Positions 9,762 through 17,881 are shown, numbered from the stretch's first letter. The stretch: DNA of 64,000 nucleotides from JABWBP01 sp964522165 (GCA_964522165.1 CAZFVV010000003.1:26437-90436); one strand, 5' to 3'. The notes: generated by a model not told the origin, from the sequence alone. Made by a program: numbers and translations.

Positions 9762-10385
9762 ATGGGCGGCAGCGGCAATAAACCCCTGCTTATTTTTGCC
9801 CACCGCGGCGAGGCCCAGGAATTCCTGCAACGACTGCCCTTTCAAGCGGCAGATACCGAATTCAAAGGATTTTATGAAACGGAAGAGCGGTTGCTGCTCC
9901 TCTGCGGGGAAGGATTGCAGGCCGTAGAAGAGCGGCTGTCCGCGTTGCTCGGCGCGTTCGGGAAGAACATTTCCCTGGTCCTCAACCTCGGCATTGCCGG
10001 CAGTCTCTCCGATTCGCTCACCGCGGGGGAGATTTACCCCATCCGCGCGGTTTACCGCGAGCCGGAGGGGGGGCAGGCGTTCCCTGCTTTCCGCAGCGCA
10101 GACCCGAACGCCAAAATAGACTGCATTTCCGCCGTAAAGCGCGTGCTTATCCGCGATTACGTCCGACGCCTGGCGCCTTTTGCCGCCATCGTTGACCGGG
10201 AGCTTTGGGCGATTGCCTCCCTGTGCGCCCGACAGGGGATTCCCTTCCGTTCCTGCAAACTCATCAGCGACCGCGCCGGGGTGGATACATCCACGGTAGA
10301 TTACAAAGCCCGCGCCCGGCAATTCAGCGAGCAGCTTTTTGATTTTTACACCACACACCTCCGCACCATCGAACCCCAACCGTAA
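9762..10385 (+). CDS. Nucleoside phosphorylase-like (PNP/MTAN superfamily) protein
   Basis: The protein has 207 residues, shorter than typical MTA/SAH nucleosidases (about 230). The glycine-rich motif LNLGIAGSLSD near residue 80 matches the 'GxAGg' nucleobase/ribose loop of the superfamily. The later segment VDRELWAIASLCARQGIP sits where the ribose-binding 'VxMEtaAia' motif lies, followed by KLISDRAG, equivalent to the family's 'k.iSD.ad' motif. It probably cleaves a purine nucleoside or deoxynucleoside, such as futalosine or MTA. The Glu of the 'ME' motif is still present as part of 'RE'. The exact substrate cannot be told. Confidence 0.65.
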   Translation: MGGSGNKPLLIFAHRGEAQEFLQRLPFQAADTEFKGFYETEERLLLLCGEGLQAVEERLSALLGAFGKNISLVLNLGIAGSLSDSLTAGEIYPIRAVYREPEGGQAFPAFRSADPNAKIDCISAVKRVLIRDYVRRLAPFAAIVDRELWAIASLCARQGIPFRSCKLISDRAGVDTSTVDYKARARQFSEQLFDFYTTHLRTIEPQP

Positions 10386-10391
10386 GGAACT

Positions 10392-10430
10392 CCTTTTACT
10401 TTTCCCTTTTTCCTTTTGCCTTTTTCCTTT
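10392..10430. repeat. Polypyrimidine word tract
   Basis: Repeats of 'ccttttt/ccttttg' words fill the short gap between the phosphorylase-like and histidine kinase genes. The tract can be read as a false hydrophobic N-terminal extension of the kinase. It is of the same STRR-like class as the other word tracts. Confidence 0.55.
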
Positions 10431-10443
10431 ATGTTGTACGCCC

Positions 10444-12063
10444 ATGGAAAAATCGCAAAGTAAACACGCCGCTTCGCCCTCCTTCGACACCTCCACTCCC
10501 TCGCGCCTGGCGGTGAAGATTGCGGCGCTGCTCGGCCTGTCGATGTTCCTGGCCGTGGCGGTCTCCGGAATGTTCGTCTATCGCAAGAACCTGGAACTGA
10601 TCCTGATGAACCTGCAAAACCAGTTGCAATTGGCCGCCAATACCATCGCCATCTCCATCGACGGGGAAATGTATCAACAATTAACAGGGAAAGAATCCGT
10701 AAACACCCCGGAATACCGCCAGATTCGCAAGGTGCTGGAGGAATTCGTCGCCTCTAACCGCCATTTGGGGTTCGATCCCGAATGCGCCTACACTTTCCGG
10801 CGAATTTCGCCGGATTCCCTGGAATTTACCGCCATGCTGCACGACCAGTACGTGGGCAACCGCTACCCGGTGCGCCCGGAAATGCTGCCCGCGCTGGAGC
10901 GAGGGGAACCCGGCTTCACCGGCATTTATGAAGACGAGAACGGCGTGTGGGTCTCCGCTTACGCCCCGATCTTCAACCGCAGCCGGGAGATTGTGGGCAT
11001 CGTGGAAGTAGATTTCAAGGATAACGTGTATTTGATGGCCACGAAGAAGGAGATTTACTGGATCATTTTTTTCGCCCTGTTAGGAATCGGCATGGCGGTG
11101 CTGATTGCGCTTTTATTGAACCGCGCCATCGCCCGCCCGATCGTGAACATTTCCCGCGCCGCGGTCCGCTTCTCCGAAGGCGATTTAGACGTCTCCGTGC
11201 CGGTTAGCACCCGCGACGAGATCGGCATGTTGGCGCGGGCTTTCAACTACATGGTTAAAGAGATCAAAGAGAAAGAAATCATCCGCCGCCAGAACAGGGA
11301 GCTGACCGAAGCTTACGCCCGCCTCGACGCCCTGAACCGCTCGTTGCAGGAAGCCAACCGCCTCAAATCCGAATTTCTGAGCATCGCCGCCCACGATCTG
11401 AAAAGCCCCTTGCAGGTGATCGGCGGTTTTGCGGAGCTGATCTCCAATACACCACACCAGCACGCCGAGGTGTATCGCAACGCGGAGAAAATCCGCAGCG
11501 CCGCCCGGCGAATGTTAACCATCATCAATCAACTGTTGGATACCACCGCCATCGAAAGCGGCCGCTTTACCCTGAACAAGGAGTGGGCCGATCTGGCAGA
11601 GTTGGCCCGGGGAGTGGTGGAGCAGAATCGCGCCCTGGCGGAAAGAAAAGAGCAGCGCCTGGCGTTCTCGGCGGAGAACGGATGCCGGGCGATAGTGGAC
11701 CCCCGGCGCATCGCCGAAGCGCTCGACAACCTGGTCAATAACGCCATCAAATTCTCTCCCCCCGGGAAAACCATCTCCGTGGGGGTACAAAAAGCCCCGG
11801 AAAAGGGCGGCACAAACGGCGCAGTGCGCCTTCGCGTCGAAGACCAGGGACCGGGCTTGAGCAAGGAAGACCTTAAAAAACTGTTCGGACAATTCACCCG
11901 CCTCTCCGCCCAGCCCACCGGGGGGGAATCCTCCACCGGCCTGGGGCTTTCCATTGTCAAACAGATCGTGGAGCTGCACGGCGGCAGGGTGTGGGCGGAA
12001 AGCCGCGGCCGCGGCAAGGGCGCGGCATTTATCGTGGAATTGGGGGGCGGGCATAGCGCATAG
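10444..12063 (+). CDS. Membrane sensor histidine kinase with HAMP domain
   Basis: The start at ATG 10444 gives 539 residues. An upstream in-frame extension to 10339 was rejected because it reads through a low-complexity tract and the preceding gene. TM1 is at about residues 20-42, followed by an extracytoplasmic sensor of about 160 residues and TM2 near 200-222. HAMP follows (ARPIVNISRAAVRFSEGDLDV). The HisKA phosphoacceptor is His317 in IAAHDLKSPLQ. The HATPase_c motifs are NLVNNAIKFS (N box), VEDQGPGLS (G1) and STGLGLSIVKQIV (G2). No response regulator gene is adjacent. The last residues HSA and the stop codon are supplied by a word-repeat tract (gcatagcgcatag), suggesting that the tract altered the C-terminus. 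Confidence 0.93.
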   Translation: MEKSQSKHAASPSFDTSTPSRLAVKIAALLGLSMFLAVAVSGMFVYRKNLELILMNLQNQLQLAANTIAISIDGEMYQQLTGKESVNTPEYRQIRKVLEEFVASNRHLGFDPECAYTFRRISPDSLEFTAMLHDQYVGNRYPVRPEMLPALERGEPGFTGIYEDENGVWVSAYAPIFNRSREIVGIVEVDFKDNVYLMATKKEIYWIIFFALLGIGMAVLIALLLNRAIARPIVNISRAAVRFSEGDLDVSVPVSTRDEIGMLARAFNYMVKEIKEKEIIRRQNRELTEAYARLDALNRSLQEANRLKSEFLSIAAHDLKSPLQVIGGFAELISNTPHQHAEVYRNAEKIRSAARRMLTIINQLLDTTAIESGRFTLNKEWADLAELARGVVEQNRALAERKEQRLAFSAENGCRAIVDPRRIAEALDNLVNNAIKFSPPGKTISVGVQKAPEKGGTNGAVRLRVEDQGPGLSKEDLKKLFGQFTRLSAQPTGGESSTGLGLSIVKQIVELHGGRVWAESRGRGKGAAFIVELGGGHSA

Positions 12064-12099
12064 GGCATAGGGCATCACGTTTCACGAATTACGTTTCAC
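12051..12099. repeat. Word-repeat tract overlapping the histidine kinase stop
   Basis: Words 'gcatag', 'ggcatag', 'cacgtttcac' and 'acgtttcac' are repeated. The tract begins inside the last codons of the kinase gene and runs to just before the next ATG. Confidence 0.6.
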
Positions 12100-12104
12100 T
12101 TCCC

Positions 12105-13124
12105 ATGAAACTCTGGATCGACAAAACTGTCTGGGCCTCCCCGCGGGCGCAGCGAATCGTTGCCGGGCTGCATCCGCCAGACATCCGGCGCATTGCGGTG
12201 ATCAAACACGGGGCCTTAGGCGACATGCTGCTCACCCGCCCGTTTTTTATCACCCTGCGGGAGTATTTCCCGGAAGCGCAGCTCACTCTCAGCGCGGCCA
12301 GCCATTATTTGAACGGGATTCCGGAAGACCTGATCGACCGGCTGCACGTGGGTTTCGGGAAAAAAGAGCGCGGCAAATCCTTGCGGGAAACCCTGCAGAA
12401 CTATAAATCGCTGGGCGCCCAGGACCTGCTCTTCGACCTCACCTCGAACGCCCGCTCCCTGTGGGTGACCCGGCTCAACCCCGCCCGGCTGAAAATCGGC
12501 TTCATCCCTTCCGGCGGCCATCGCCGCTTCTTCAAGCTGATTTACGACGTGGCGGCGCCGCGCACGGAGTATAAATTCGAGGCGGAGACCTTTTTAGATC
12601 AACTGAACGTGTTGGGATTGCAGCACCGCTGGCCGCTGCGCTTCGATTTGCCGGCGCAGGAGCGCTCGATCCCTGAAAAATACCTTCTTTACTTCCCCGG
12701 CGCTTCGGACGCCTATAAATGCTGGCCGGCAGGGCATTTTATCGACCTGATCGGCAAAATGCTGGAAAGGTTCGGCGAGTACCGCCAGGTGGTGCTCGGC
12801 GGGGTGCAGGAGTGGGAAAAAAAGCGGGCGCAGGAAGTCGCGGCGCCTTTCCAGAATAACCAAAAAGTGATTTTACGGGAAGGAGGCCGGGACGCTTTTG
12901 CGCTGGTGTCCCACGCGGAATGTTTCATCGGCAACGACACCGGCATTCGCAATTACGCCATTGCCGCGGGGATTCCCACGGTGGGGATTTTTTTCTCTAC
13001 CCTGCCCTTCCGCTACCTGCCCCGCTTCGGCAAACACCGGGCAGTATTCGAGTTGGAAGGCGGCGCGCCGGCGGTGGAGAAGGTGTACCGCGCGGCCGTA
13101 GAAATTCTCGATAAAACCTCTTGA
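12105..13124 (+). CDS. Glycosyltransferase family 9 (ADP-heptosyltransferase-like)
   Basis: The protein has 339 residues. The N-terminal domain contains RRIAVIKHGALGDMLLTRPF, the hallmark 'GxLGDmllt.P' loop of lipopolysaccharide heptosyltransferases. The C-terminal domain contains LYFPGASDAYKCWPAGHF and CFIGNDTGIRNYAIAAGIPTVGIF, which match the nucleotide-sugar binding 'GpDTGp.HlAaa.g.P.v.lf' region. It probably adds heptose or another sugar to LPS core at the cytoplasmic face. No other LPS genes are adjacent except a sugar epimerase 18 kb away. The stop codon TGA lies in the first bases of a small interspersed repeat. Confidence 0.88.
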   Translation: MKLWIDKTVWASPRAQRIVAGLHPPDIRRIAVIKHGALGDMLLTRPFFITLREYFPEAQLTLSAASHYLNGIPEDLIDRLHVGFGKKERGKSLRETLQNYKSLGAQDLLFDLTSNARSLWVTRLNPARLKIGFIPSGGHRRFFKLIYDVAAPRTEYKFEAETFLDQLNVLGLQHRWPLRFDLPAQERSIPEKYLLYFPGASDAYKCWPAGHFIDLIGKMLERFGEYRQVVLGGVQEWEKKRAQEVAAPFQNNQKVILREGGRDAFALVSHAECFIGNDTGIRNYAIAAGIPTVGIFFSTLPFRYLPRFGKHRAVFELEGGAPAVEKVYRAAVEILDKTS

Positions 13125-13220
13125 TCGCCACGCTCCAGCGTGAATTTTCCCTTCGCAGGATGCGCTTCTTTCTTCTGAGAAGGTTTTGGGGATTATTTCA
13201 TACGCTAAAGCGTAGCAATC
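13121..13220. repeat. Small interspersed repeat with inverted ends
   Basis: The left end ttgatcgccacgctccagcg, which continues into 'tg', contains the hairpin CACGCT..AGCGTG. The right end tacgctaaagcgtagcaatc carries a similar hairpin followed by the complement of the left outer sequence. A close match to the left end (ttgattgccacgcttcagcg) occurs at 31712-31733, so this is a dispersed family. It fills the gap between two genes and contributes the stop codon of the first. Confidence 0.6.
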
Positions 13221-13250
13221 CATATAATGAAGTAATGAGGTTATTGCCCC

Positions 13251-13964
13251 ATGAACCTCCCCTTCAGCCAGGACGCCGCTTACCGCTTCGATTCCCTCTA
13301 CCAGTGGTTGAATCGCAAATACCGTCTGGAACAGGTAGAATTATCCATCGCCGGGGAAAGCTATCGCATTTTTAAGATTCAAAACATCGATGAAGTTTTA
13401 GAGCTGGCGCTAAAAGAGTCTGCCCGGCCGGACGAACACGCGCCCTACTGGGCGGAGATCTGGCCTTCCGCCCTGGCGCTGGCGCAATTCCTCAGCCGCG
13501 AGGTCGATCTGGCAGGCAGAGCCGCGCTGGAGTTAGGCTCCGGCCTGGGATTGGCGGGCATTGTCGCGCACCGCTGCGGGGCGGAAGTGCTGCTCAGCGA
13601 CCTGGAAGACGACGCCCTGCGCCTGGCGGAGCTGAACTGGATCATCAATTTCGGGGAACTGCCCGCCATTATGCGTTTAGACTGGCGCAATCCCGCGCTG
13701 AACCGGCAGTTCGAAACGCTCCTGGCCGCGGACGTGGCCTACGAAAAGCGCCTCTTCTGGCCGCTCATCGACGCCTTCGGAAAATTGCTGGCCCCCGGGG
13801 GAGAAATCTGGCTGAGCGAGCCTAACCGCCCGGTGGCCGGGGAGTTTTTCGAAATGTTGCAGAAAGAAGGGTTCGAGTGGGAAAAATTTACCGAAGCGGT
13901 GGAATTCGAGCGGCGAAAAGTCGATATTTCGGTGTACCGGATTGATAAAGACCGTAAAATATAA
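13251..13964 (+). CDS. SAM-dependent methyltransferase, METTL/NNMT-like (Methyltransf_16) family
   Basis: The protein has 237 residues. The N-terminal feature PYWAEIWPSALALAQFL is typical of the Methyltransf_16/ETFB lysine-methyltransferase group. Motif I is ALELGSGLGLAGIVAHRCGAEV and motif II is LLSDLEDDALRLAELNW; the substrate-proximal region is FETLLAADVAYE, followed by LLAPGGEIWLSEP. It probably methylates a protein lysine or a small molecule in the cytoplasm; the target is unknown. The stop codon (13962-13964) directly abuts a REP palindrome. Confidence 0.8.
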   Translation: MNLPFSQDAAYRFDSLYQWLNRKYRLEQVELSIAGESYRIFKIQNIDEVLELALKESARPDEHAPYWAEIWPSALALAQFLSREVDLAGRAALELGSGLGLAGIVAHRCGAEVLLSDLEDDALRLAELNWIINFGELPAIMRLDWRNPALNRQFETLLAADVAYEKRLFWPLIDAFGKLLAPGGEIWLSEPNRPVAGEFFEMLQKEGFEWEKFTEAVEFERRKVDISVYRIDKDRKI

Positions 13965-14046
13965 AGACCTCAAAGGTTTCTAAAACCTTTGAGGTCTGGA
14001 CCCGGCGAAGATAAGACCTCAAAGGTTTTCAAAACCTTTGAGGTCT
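13965..14046. repeat. BIME-like doublet of REP palindromes (copies 1 and 2)
   Basis: Copy 1 (13965-13997) and copy 2 (14014-14046) each have perfect 15-nt arms, AGACCTCAAAGGTTT and its complement, with 3-nt loops (cta, tca). The 16-nt spacer ggacccggcgaagata recurs, with three differences at its 5' end, in the doublet at 19795-19900. The doublet lies between the methyltransferase gene and the RAYT pseudogene and begins at the base after the methyltransferase stop. Confidence 0.9.
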
Positions 14047-14067
14047 GAATACCTGGAGCACCCCAAA

Positions 14068-14702
14068 ATGCAACAACTCGAAAAATTGAAACCGGGAAAT
14101 TTCTACCATATTTATAACCGCGGCAATAACCGGGAAGACATCTTCTTCGAAGAGAAAAACTACCCCTACTTTTTAGAACTATACGCCAAACATATAACGC
14201 CAGTAGCGGATACATTCGCCTATTGCCTGATGAGAAACCATTTCCACCTATTGGTGAGGATAAAGGCCTCAAAGGAGATAAAGACCTCAAAGGTTTTGAA
14301 AACCTTTGAGGTCTTACCCCCGGGCGAAGAAAAACTTTTTAACTACTCCCAACCATTCTCAAATTTCTTCAACGCTTACCAAAAGCGATCAACCGGCAGT
14401 ATTTCCGTACCGGCAGTTTATTTCAGGCTCGTTTCGGAAGAAATTGGATAGCTTCTCAGGCCATTCTAAAGCATGTTATTCACTATATTCACCGCAATCC
14501 TCAGAAACATGGTTTTGTCACCGATTTTCGGGAGTATCCGCATTCTTCGTATCATACGCTTTTGGCGGATAAGAATACCAGGCTGAAACGCCGGGAAGTT
14601 CTGGAATGGTTTGGAGGCAGGGCGGCGTTTGAGAGGTTCCATATCGAGAACGGCGTTGGAGACGATGATGAAATACAGAAAATATTTGGCGACGATGAAT
14701 GA
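14068..14702 (+). pseudogene. REP-associated tyrosine transposase (RAYT, IS200-like Y1), frameshifted
   Basis: The N-terminal part reads FYHIYNRGNNREDIFF, then YCLMRNHFHLLVRIK with the HUH motif His58-Phe-His60, characteristic of RAYT HUH endonucleases. Frame 1 ends at 14451. If one A is added to the A-run at 14381-14384, the reading continues as NAYQKAINRQYFRTGSLFQA, then YIHRNPQKHGFVTDFREYPHSS and LKRREVLEWFGG, to a TGA at 14700-14702. This is the normal RAYT C-terminus with the presumed catalytic Tyr in YIHRNP. The gene is therefore disrupted by one missing base, or by a sequencing error. A REP palindrome lies in frame at 14281-14315. RAYTs are thought to spread REP sequences. It is flanked by REP copies on both sides. 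Confidence 0.88.
14264..14315. repeat. REP palindrome (copy 3) inside the RAYT reading frame
   Basis: A full palindrome with arms AGACCTCAAAGGTTT and loop tga occupies 14282-14314, with one further paired base on each side. It is preceded by a degenerate half unit aaggcctcaaagg (14264-14276). It keeps the RAYT frame open, adding residues read as KTSKVLKTFEV. Confidence 0.9.
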
Positions 14703-14709
14703 ATCGAAA

Positions 14710-14742
14710 AGACCTCAAAGGTTTCCGAAACCTTTGAGGTCT
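14710..14742. repeat. REP palindrome (copy 4)
   Basis: This copy has perfect 15-nt arms with loop ccg. It lies between the RAYT stop and the ribosome-binding site of the DGR target gene. Confidence 0.9.
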
Positions 14743-14766
14743 ATAGCCTTAAGGAGAGGATGATTT

Positions 14767-17700
14767 ATGAACCGCTGGATTAAACTGCTGATCATTATTA
14801 CCGCCCTGGTGGTTGCCGGGGCCACCACCTCGTATTGGGCTGGGCCGTTAATTCAATTTATCGGGGTGAACAGTTCCCTGATCCAGGGAGTTGCCGACGC
14901 CGTTCAAACCGTCATCTGGGCAATTGCCGGTATTGTCGCGATTGTAGGATGGATCCGCCGCCCCCGCCCGGCGCCCTCAGCCGCCTCGCCCGCGCCGCGC
15001 GAAGCTCCCATGGAGCTGGAAGCCGAAAACGGTTCGCTGGTTAATACCGGCGAAATCAAAGACAGCACAATCGTAACCGGAAAGGAGGCCCGGGTAGTGC
15101 ATACCGGAACCTATATCGAGAAAGTGGAAACGCAAATCATCAAGGGCGCGCCCAACGTCGATCCCAAAACCCTGCGCGTCGCCTACCTCAACCGCTTGTT
15201 GTACTTCACCCGCGAGCTGTCCCTGGCCGGAATCGATCCCCAGGCGGCCAGCGAGCCGACCGCCGCGCTCAAATTAGACGCCGTTTATACCGCCCTCCGC
15301 ACCATGACCCCGGAGGACCAGGAACGCCTGGAGCAGGGCAAAAAAATGGATCGAGAGACCCGCTATCTCTCCGCGCTGGAACAGTTGAACCGCCGCCAAT
15401 ACCTGGTATTGTTAGGCGACCCCGGCAGCGGCAAAAGCACCTTTGTCAATTTTGTAGCCCTGTGCTTAACCGGGGAGGGGCTGGGGATGCCGGATGCCAA
15501 TCTAACTCTCCTTACCGCCCCGTTGCCGGATGAAGAAAAAAAGGAAAAAGAAGCCCCCCGGCCCCAGCCCTGGAACCACGGGGCGCTGCTGCCGGTGCGG
15601 GTGATTTTGCGCGACTTTGCCGCCCGGGGATTGCCGCGTAGCGGCCAAAAAGCCACCGCCGGGCACCTCTGGAACTTCATCCGCGCGGAGTTAAAAGCCC
15701 TCTCGCTTGAAAATTACGCCGATCATCTGCAACAAGAGTTGCTCGATAAAGGCGGGCTAATCTTGCTCGACGGGCTGGATGAGGTGCCGGAAGCGCAGCA
15801 GCGCCGCATTCAGATCAAACAGGCGGTGGAAGAATTCAAAGCGGTTTACCGTAAATGCCGCATTCTCATCACCAGCCGCACCTACGCCTACCAGAAACAG
15901 GATTGGCGGCTGCCGGAGTTCCAGGAAACCATCCTGGCGCCCTTTAGCCACGGGCAAATCGAGGCGTTCGTGGAACACTGGTACGAACACGTGGGGAGCC
16001 TGCGGGGATGGCCGGAAGATAAGTACCGCGGCGGGGCGGCGCTGCTCAAACGCGCCATTTCGGGCAGCCAGCGGTTAGGGGAGCTGGCCGGGCGTCCGCT
16101 GTTGCTGACCTTAATGGCCAGCCTGCACGCCTGGCGGGGCGGAACTCTCCCGGAAAAACGCGAAGAACTCTACGCCAACGCGGTGGACCTGCTGTTAGAC
16201 TGGTGGGAAAAACCCAAAATCGTGCGCGACGCGCAAGGCGCGCCGGTGGTCTTGCAGCCCAGCCTTTCGGAGTGGCTCAACCTGGGCCGCCAGAAAGTGC
16301 GCGACCTGCTCAACGAGCTGGCCTATACCGCCCACGCCGCCCAGCCGGAATTGCAGGGCACCGCGGATATTCCCGAAAGCAAACTGGTGGAAGGCCTCCT
16401 GAAGCTCTCCGGCAATCCGGATCTGAAACCGCAGCGGCTGGTGGAATACCTGAGCCAGCGCGCCGGGCTGCTGCTGCCCCGCGGGGTGGAAGTCTATACC
16501 TTTCCCCACCGCACCTTTCAGGAGTACCTGGCGGCCTGTTATTTGACCGACCACGATTTTCCCGATGCGGTGGCGGAACTGGCCGGCAACGACCCCAATC
16601 GCTGGCGGGAAGTGGCGCTGTTAGCCGCCGCCAAAGCCGCCCGCGGCTCCGCTTCCACCATTTGGGGGTTTATCGAGGCGTTATGTTACCGCGACTGCGA
16701 CAATGCCTCCCCCGCGGCAAAGGCGCTGTGGGGCGCGCACCTGGCCGGGCAGGCCCTGCTGGAAATTGTGGATACTTCTAAAATCAGCGAACGGAATCAG
16801 CCCAAGGTAGAGCGGGTCAAAACCTGGCTGGTTCACCTGCTCTCCCGGGCGGATTTCCCGGCGCTGGAGCGCGCCGAGGCCGGGCGCAATCTTGCCCGCT
16901 TAGGCGACCCCCGCCGGGAAGCGCTGGAAGTTGACGCCCTGCAATTTTGCTGCGTGCCCGCCGGCCCCTTCTGGATGGGCAGCGAGGAAGCTGACCGGGA
17001 AAAGCCCCTGCATTTAAATGAACAGTTGGATAAACCCTGCTGGATTTCTAAATTTCCCATTACCAACGCCCAGTACCGCCGGTTCGTGGAAGACGGCGGG
17101 TATGGGCAGGAAGGGTACTGGCGGGAAGCAAAGGCGGCAAAGGTGTGGCAGGGGGGAAAGATAAAAGCCTGGAATGACGATACCCCGCGCGAAGCCCCGT
17201 TCGATTTCGGCGCGCCTTTCCACCTTCCCAACCACCCGGTGGTGGGAATTACCTGGTACGAAGCCCTGGCCTTTACCCGCTGGCTGACCGGGCGCTGGCA
17301 AAAAAGGGGCTGGCTGCCCCGGGGCGGGATCGTGCGCCTCCCCTCGGAAGCGGAGTGGGAAAAAGCCGCCCGCGGGGGAGAGAAAATTCCTTCCGCGCCG
17401 GTCGTTCGTTCTGTTCAAGAATGGTCAATTGCCAATTGGCAATTCACAATTGGCAATTGGCAATTAAAAAATAATCAACGCCGCTATCCCTGGGGCGACG
17501 AACCCGATCCCAACCGCGCCAATTACGCCGATACCGGCATCGGCAGTCCCAGCGCGGTGGGCTGCTTTCCCGCAGAAGAACGCAGGGGCGATTCGCGAAT
17601 CGCCCCTGCATACGGATGTGAGGAGATGAGCGGGAACGTATGGGAGTGGTGCCAGACCCAATGGCGGGGAAATTACCAAAAACCGGCGAATGAATCGCTG

Positions 17701-17853
17701 GAGGGGACGTCAGCCCGTGTTGTTCGCGGCGGCGCGTTCGGCAGCCCCGACGGCAGCGTGCGGTGCGCGTATCGCATCTACGTCGTTCCCGATTCTCGTA
17801 ACTACTACCTCGGGTTTCGTGTGTCGCTGTTCCCATTTACCTCTGGTCTCTGA
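14767..17853 (+). CDS. DGR target: membrane-anchored NACHT-type STAND NTPase with variable FGE/C-type-lectin domain
   Basis: The protein has 1028 residues. Two N-terminal TM helices (about residues 6-29 and 38-61) are followed by a linker, then a NACHT-like NTPase with Walker A GDPGSGKST (217-225) and Walker B LILLDGLDEVPE (about 331-342) with ITSRTYAY after it. A helical region with LPHRTFQEYLA-like sequence (TFPHRTFQEYLAACYL) is typical of STAND proteins. From about residue 726 a formylglycine-generating-enzyme/sulfatase-modifying fold begins (CVPAGPFWMGSEE, NAQYRRFVEDGG, MSGNVWEWCQTQW, RVVRGGAF), a C-type-lectin fold used for DGR display. VR codes residues 984-1019, with 13 residues differing from TR. 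The ribosome-binding site AAGGAG precedes ATG. Two in-frame repeat insertions disturb the FGE domain (17426-17466, 17582-17609). It is probably an inner-membrane sensor whose ligand specificity is retro-mutated. Confidence 0.93.
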   Translation: MNRWIKLLIIITALVVAGATTSYWAGPLIQFIGVNSSLIQGVADAVQTVIWAIAGIVAIVGWIRRPRPAPSAASPAPREAPMELEAENGSLVNTGEIKDSTIVTGKEARVVHTGTYIEKVETQIIKGAPNVDPKTLRVAYLNRLLYFTRELSLAGIDPQAASEPTAALKLDAVYTALRTMTPEDQERLEQGKKMDRETRYLSALEQLNRRQYLVLLGDPGSGKSTFVNFVALCLTGEGLGMPDANLTLLTAPLPDEEKKEKEAPRPQPWNHGALLPVRVILRDFAARGLPRSGQKATAGHLWNFIRAELKALSLENYADHLQQELLDKGGLILLDGLDEVPEAQQRRIQIKQAVEEFKAVYRKCRILITSRTYAYQKQDWRLPEFQETILAPFSHGQIEAFVEHWYEHVGSLRGWPEDKYRGGAALLKRAISGSQRLGELAGRPLLLTLMASLHAWRGGTLPEKREELYANAVDLLLDWWEKPKIVRDAQGAPVVLQPSLSEWLNLGRQKVRDLLNELAYTAHAAQPELQGTADIPESKLVEGLLKLSGNPDLKPQRLVEYLSQRAGLLLPRGVEVYTFPHRTFQEYLAACYLTDHDFPDAVAELAGNDPNRWREVALLAAAKAARGSASTIWGFIEALCYRDCDNASPAAKALWGAHLAGQALLEIVDTSKISERNQPKVERVKTWLVHLLSRADFPALERAEAGRNLARLGDPRREALEVDALQFCCVPAGPFWMGSEEADREKPLHLNEQLDKPCWISKFPITNAQYRRFVEDGGYGQEGYWREAKAAKVWQGGKIKAWNDDTPREAPFDFGAPFHLPNHPVVGITWYEALAFTRWLTGRWQKRGWLPRGGIVRLPSEAEWEKAARGGEKIPSAPVVRSVQEWSIANWQFTIGNWQLKNNQRRYPWGDEPDPNRANYADTGIGSPSAVGCFPAEERRGDSRIAPAYGCEEMSGNVWEWCQTQWRGNYQKPANESLEGTSARVVRGGAFGSPDGSVRCAYRIYVVPDSRNYYLGFRVSLFPFTSGL
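17426..17466. repeat. In-frame 'caattggc' word tract in the DGR target
   Basis: Repeats of caattgg/ccaattg words code for residues read as SIANWQFTIGNWQL. They sit between EKAARGGEKIP and RRYPWGDEPDPN, two blocks normally separated by a shorter linker in FGE domains. It is an STRR-like tract tolerated in frame. Confidence 0.75.
17582..17609. repeat. Perfect 28-bp palindrome inserted in frame in the FGE domain
   Basis: The arms are GCAGGGGCGATTCG and its complement, with no loop. It codes for RGDSRIAP between VGCFPAEER and YGCEEMSGNVWEW. The flanking blocks are usually joined by a few residues in this family, so this looks like insertion of a palindromic element. Confidence 0.8.
17711..17823 (+). 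other. DGR variable repeat (VR)
   Basis: This 113-bp core at the 3' end of the target gene aligns without gaps to TR at 18356-18468. The first 29 bases and the invariant blocks are identical. Seventeen of 29 TR adenines are replaced (7 to G, 7 to T, 3 to C) and no other base differs. Changed residues are 992-994, 996, 997, 1004-1007, 1010 and 1013-1015. Just beyond the core the repeats differ at a non-A position (17824, T versus G in TR), as expected for the IMH/IMH* boundary. Confidence 0.97.
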
Positions 17854-17881
17854 AATCTCTGAACTCTGAAACTCTGGAAGA

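Noticed and set aside
10339..10443. N-terminal extension of the histidine kinase giving a hydrophobic leader (LLLLFPFSFCLFPLCC).
   Set aside because: It is the translation of a polypyrimidine word tract and overlaps the end of the preceding gene; ATG 10444 gives a normal kinase N-terminus.
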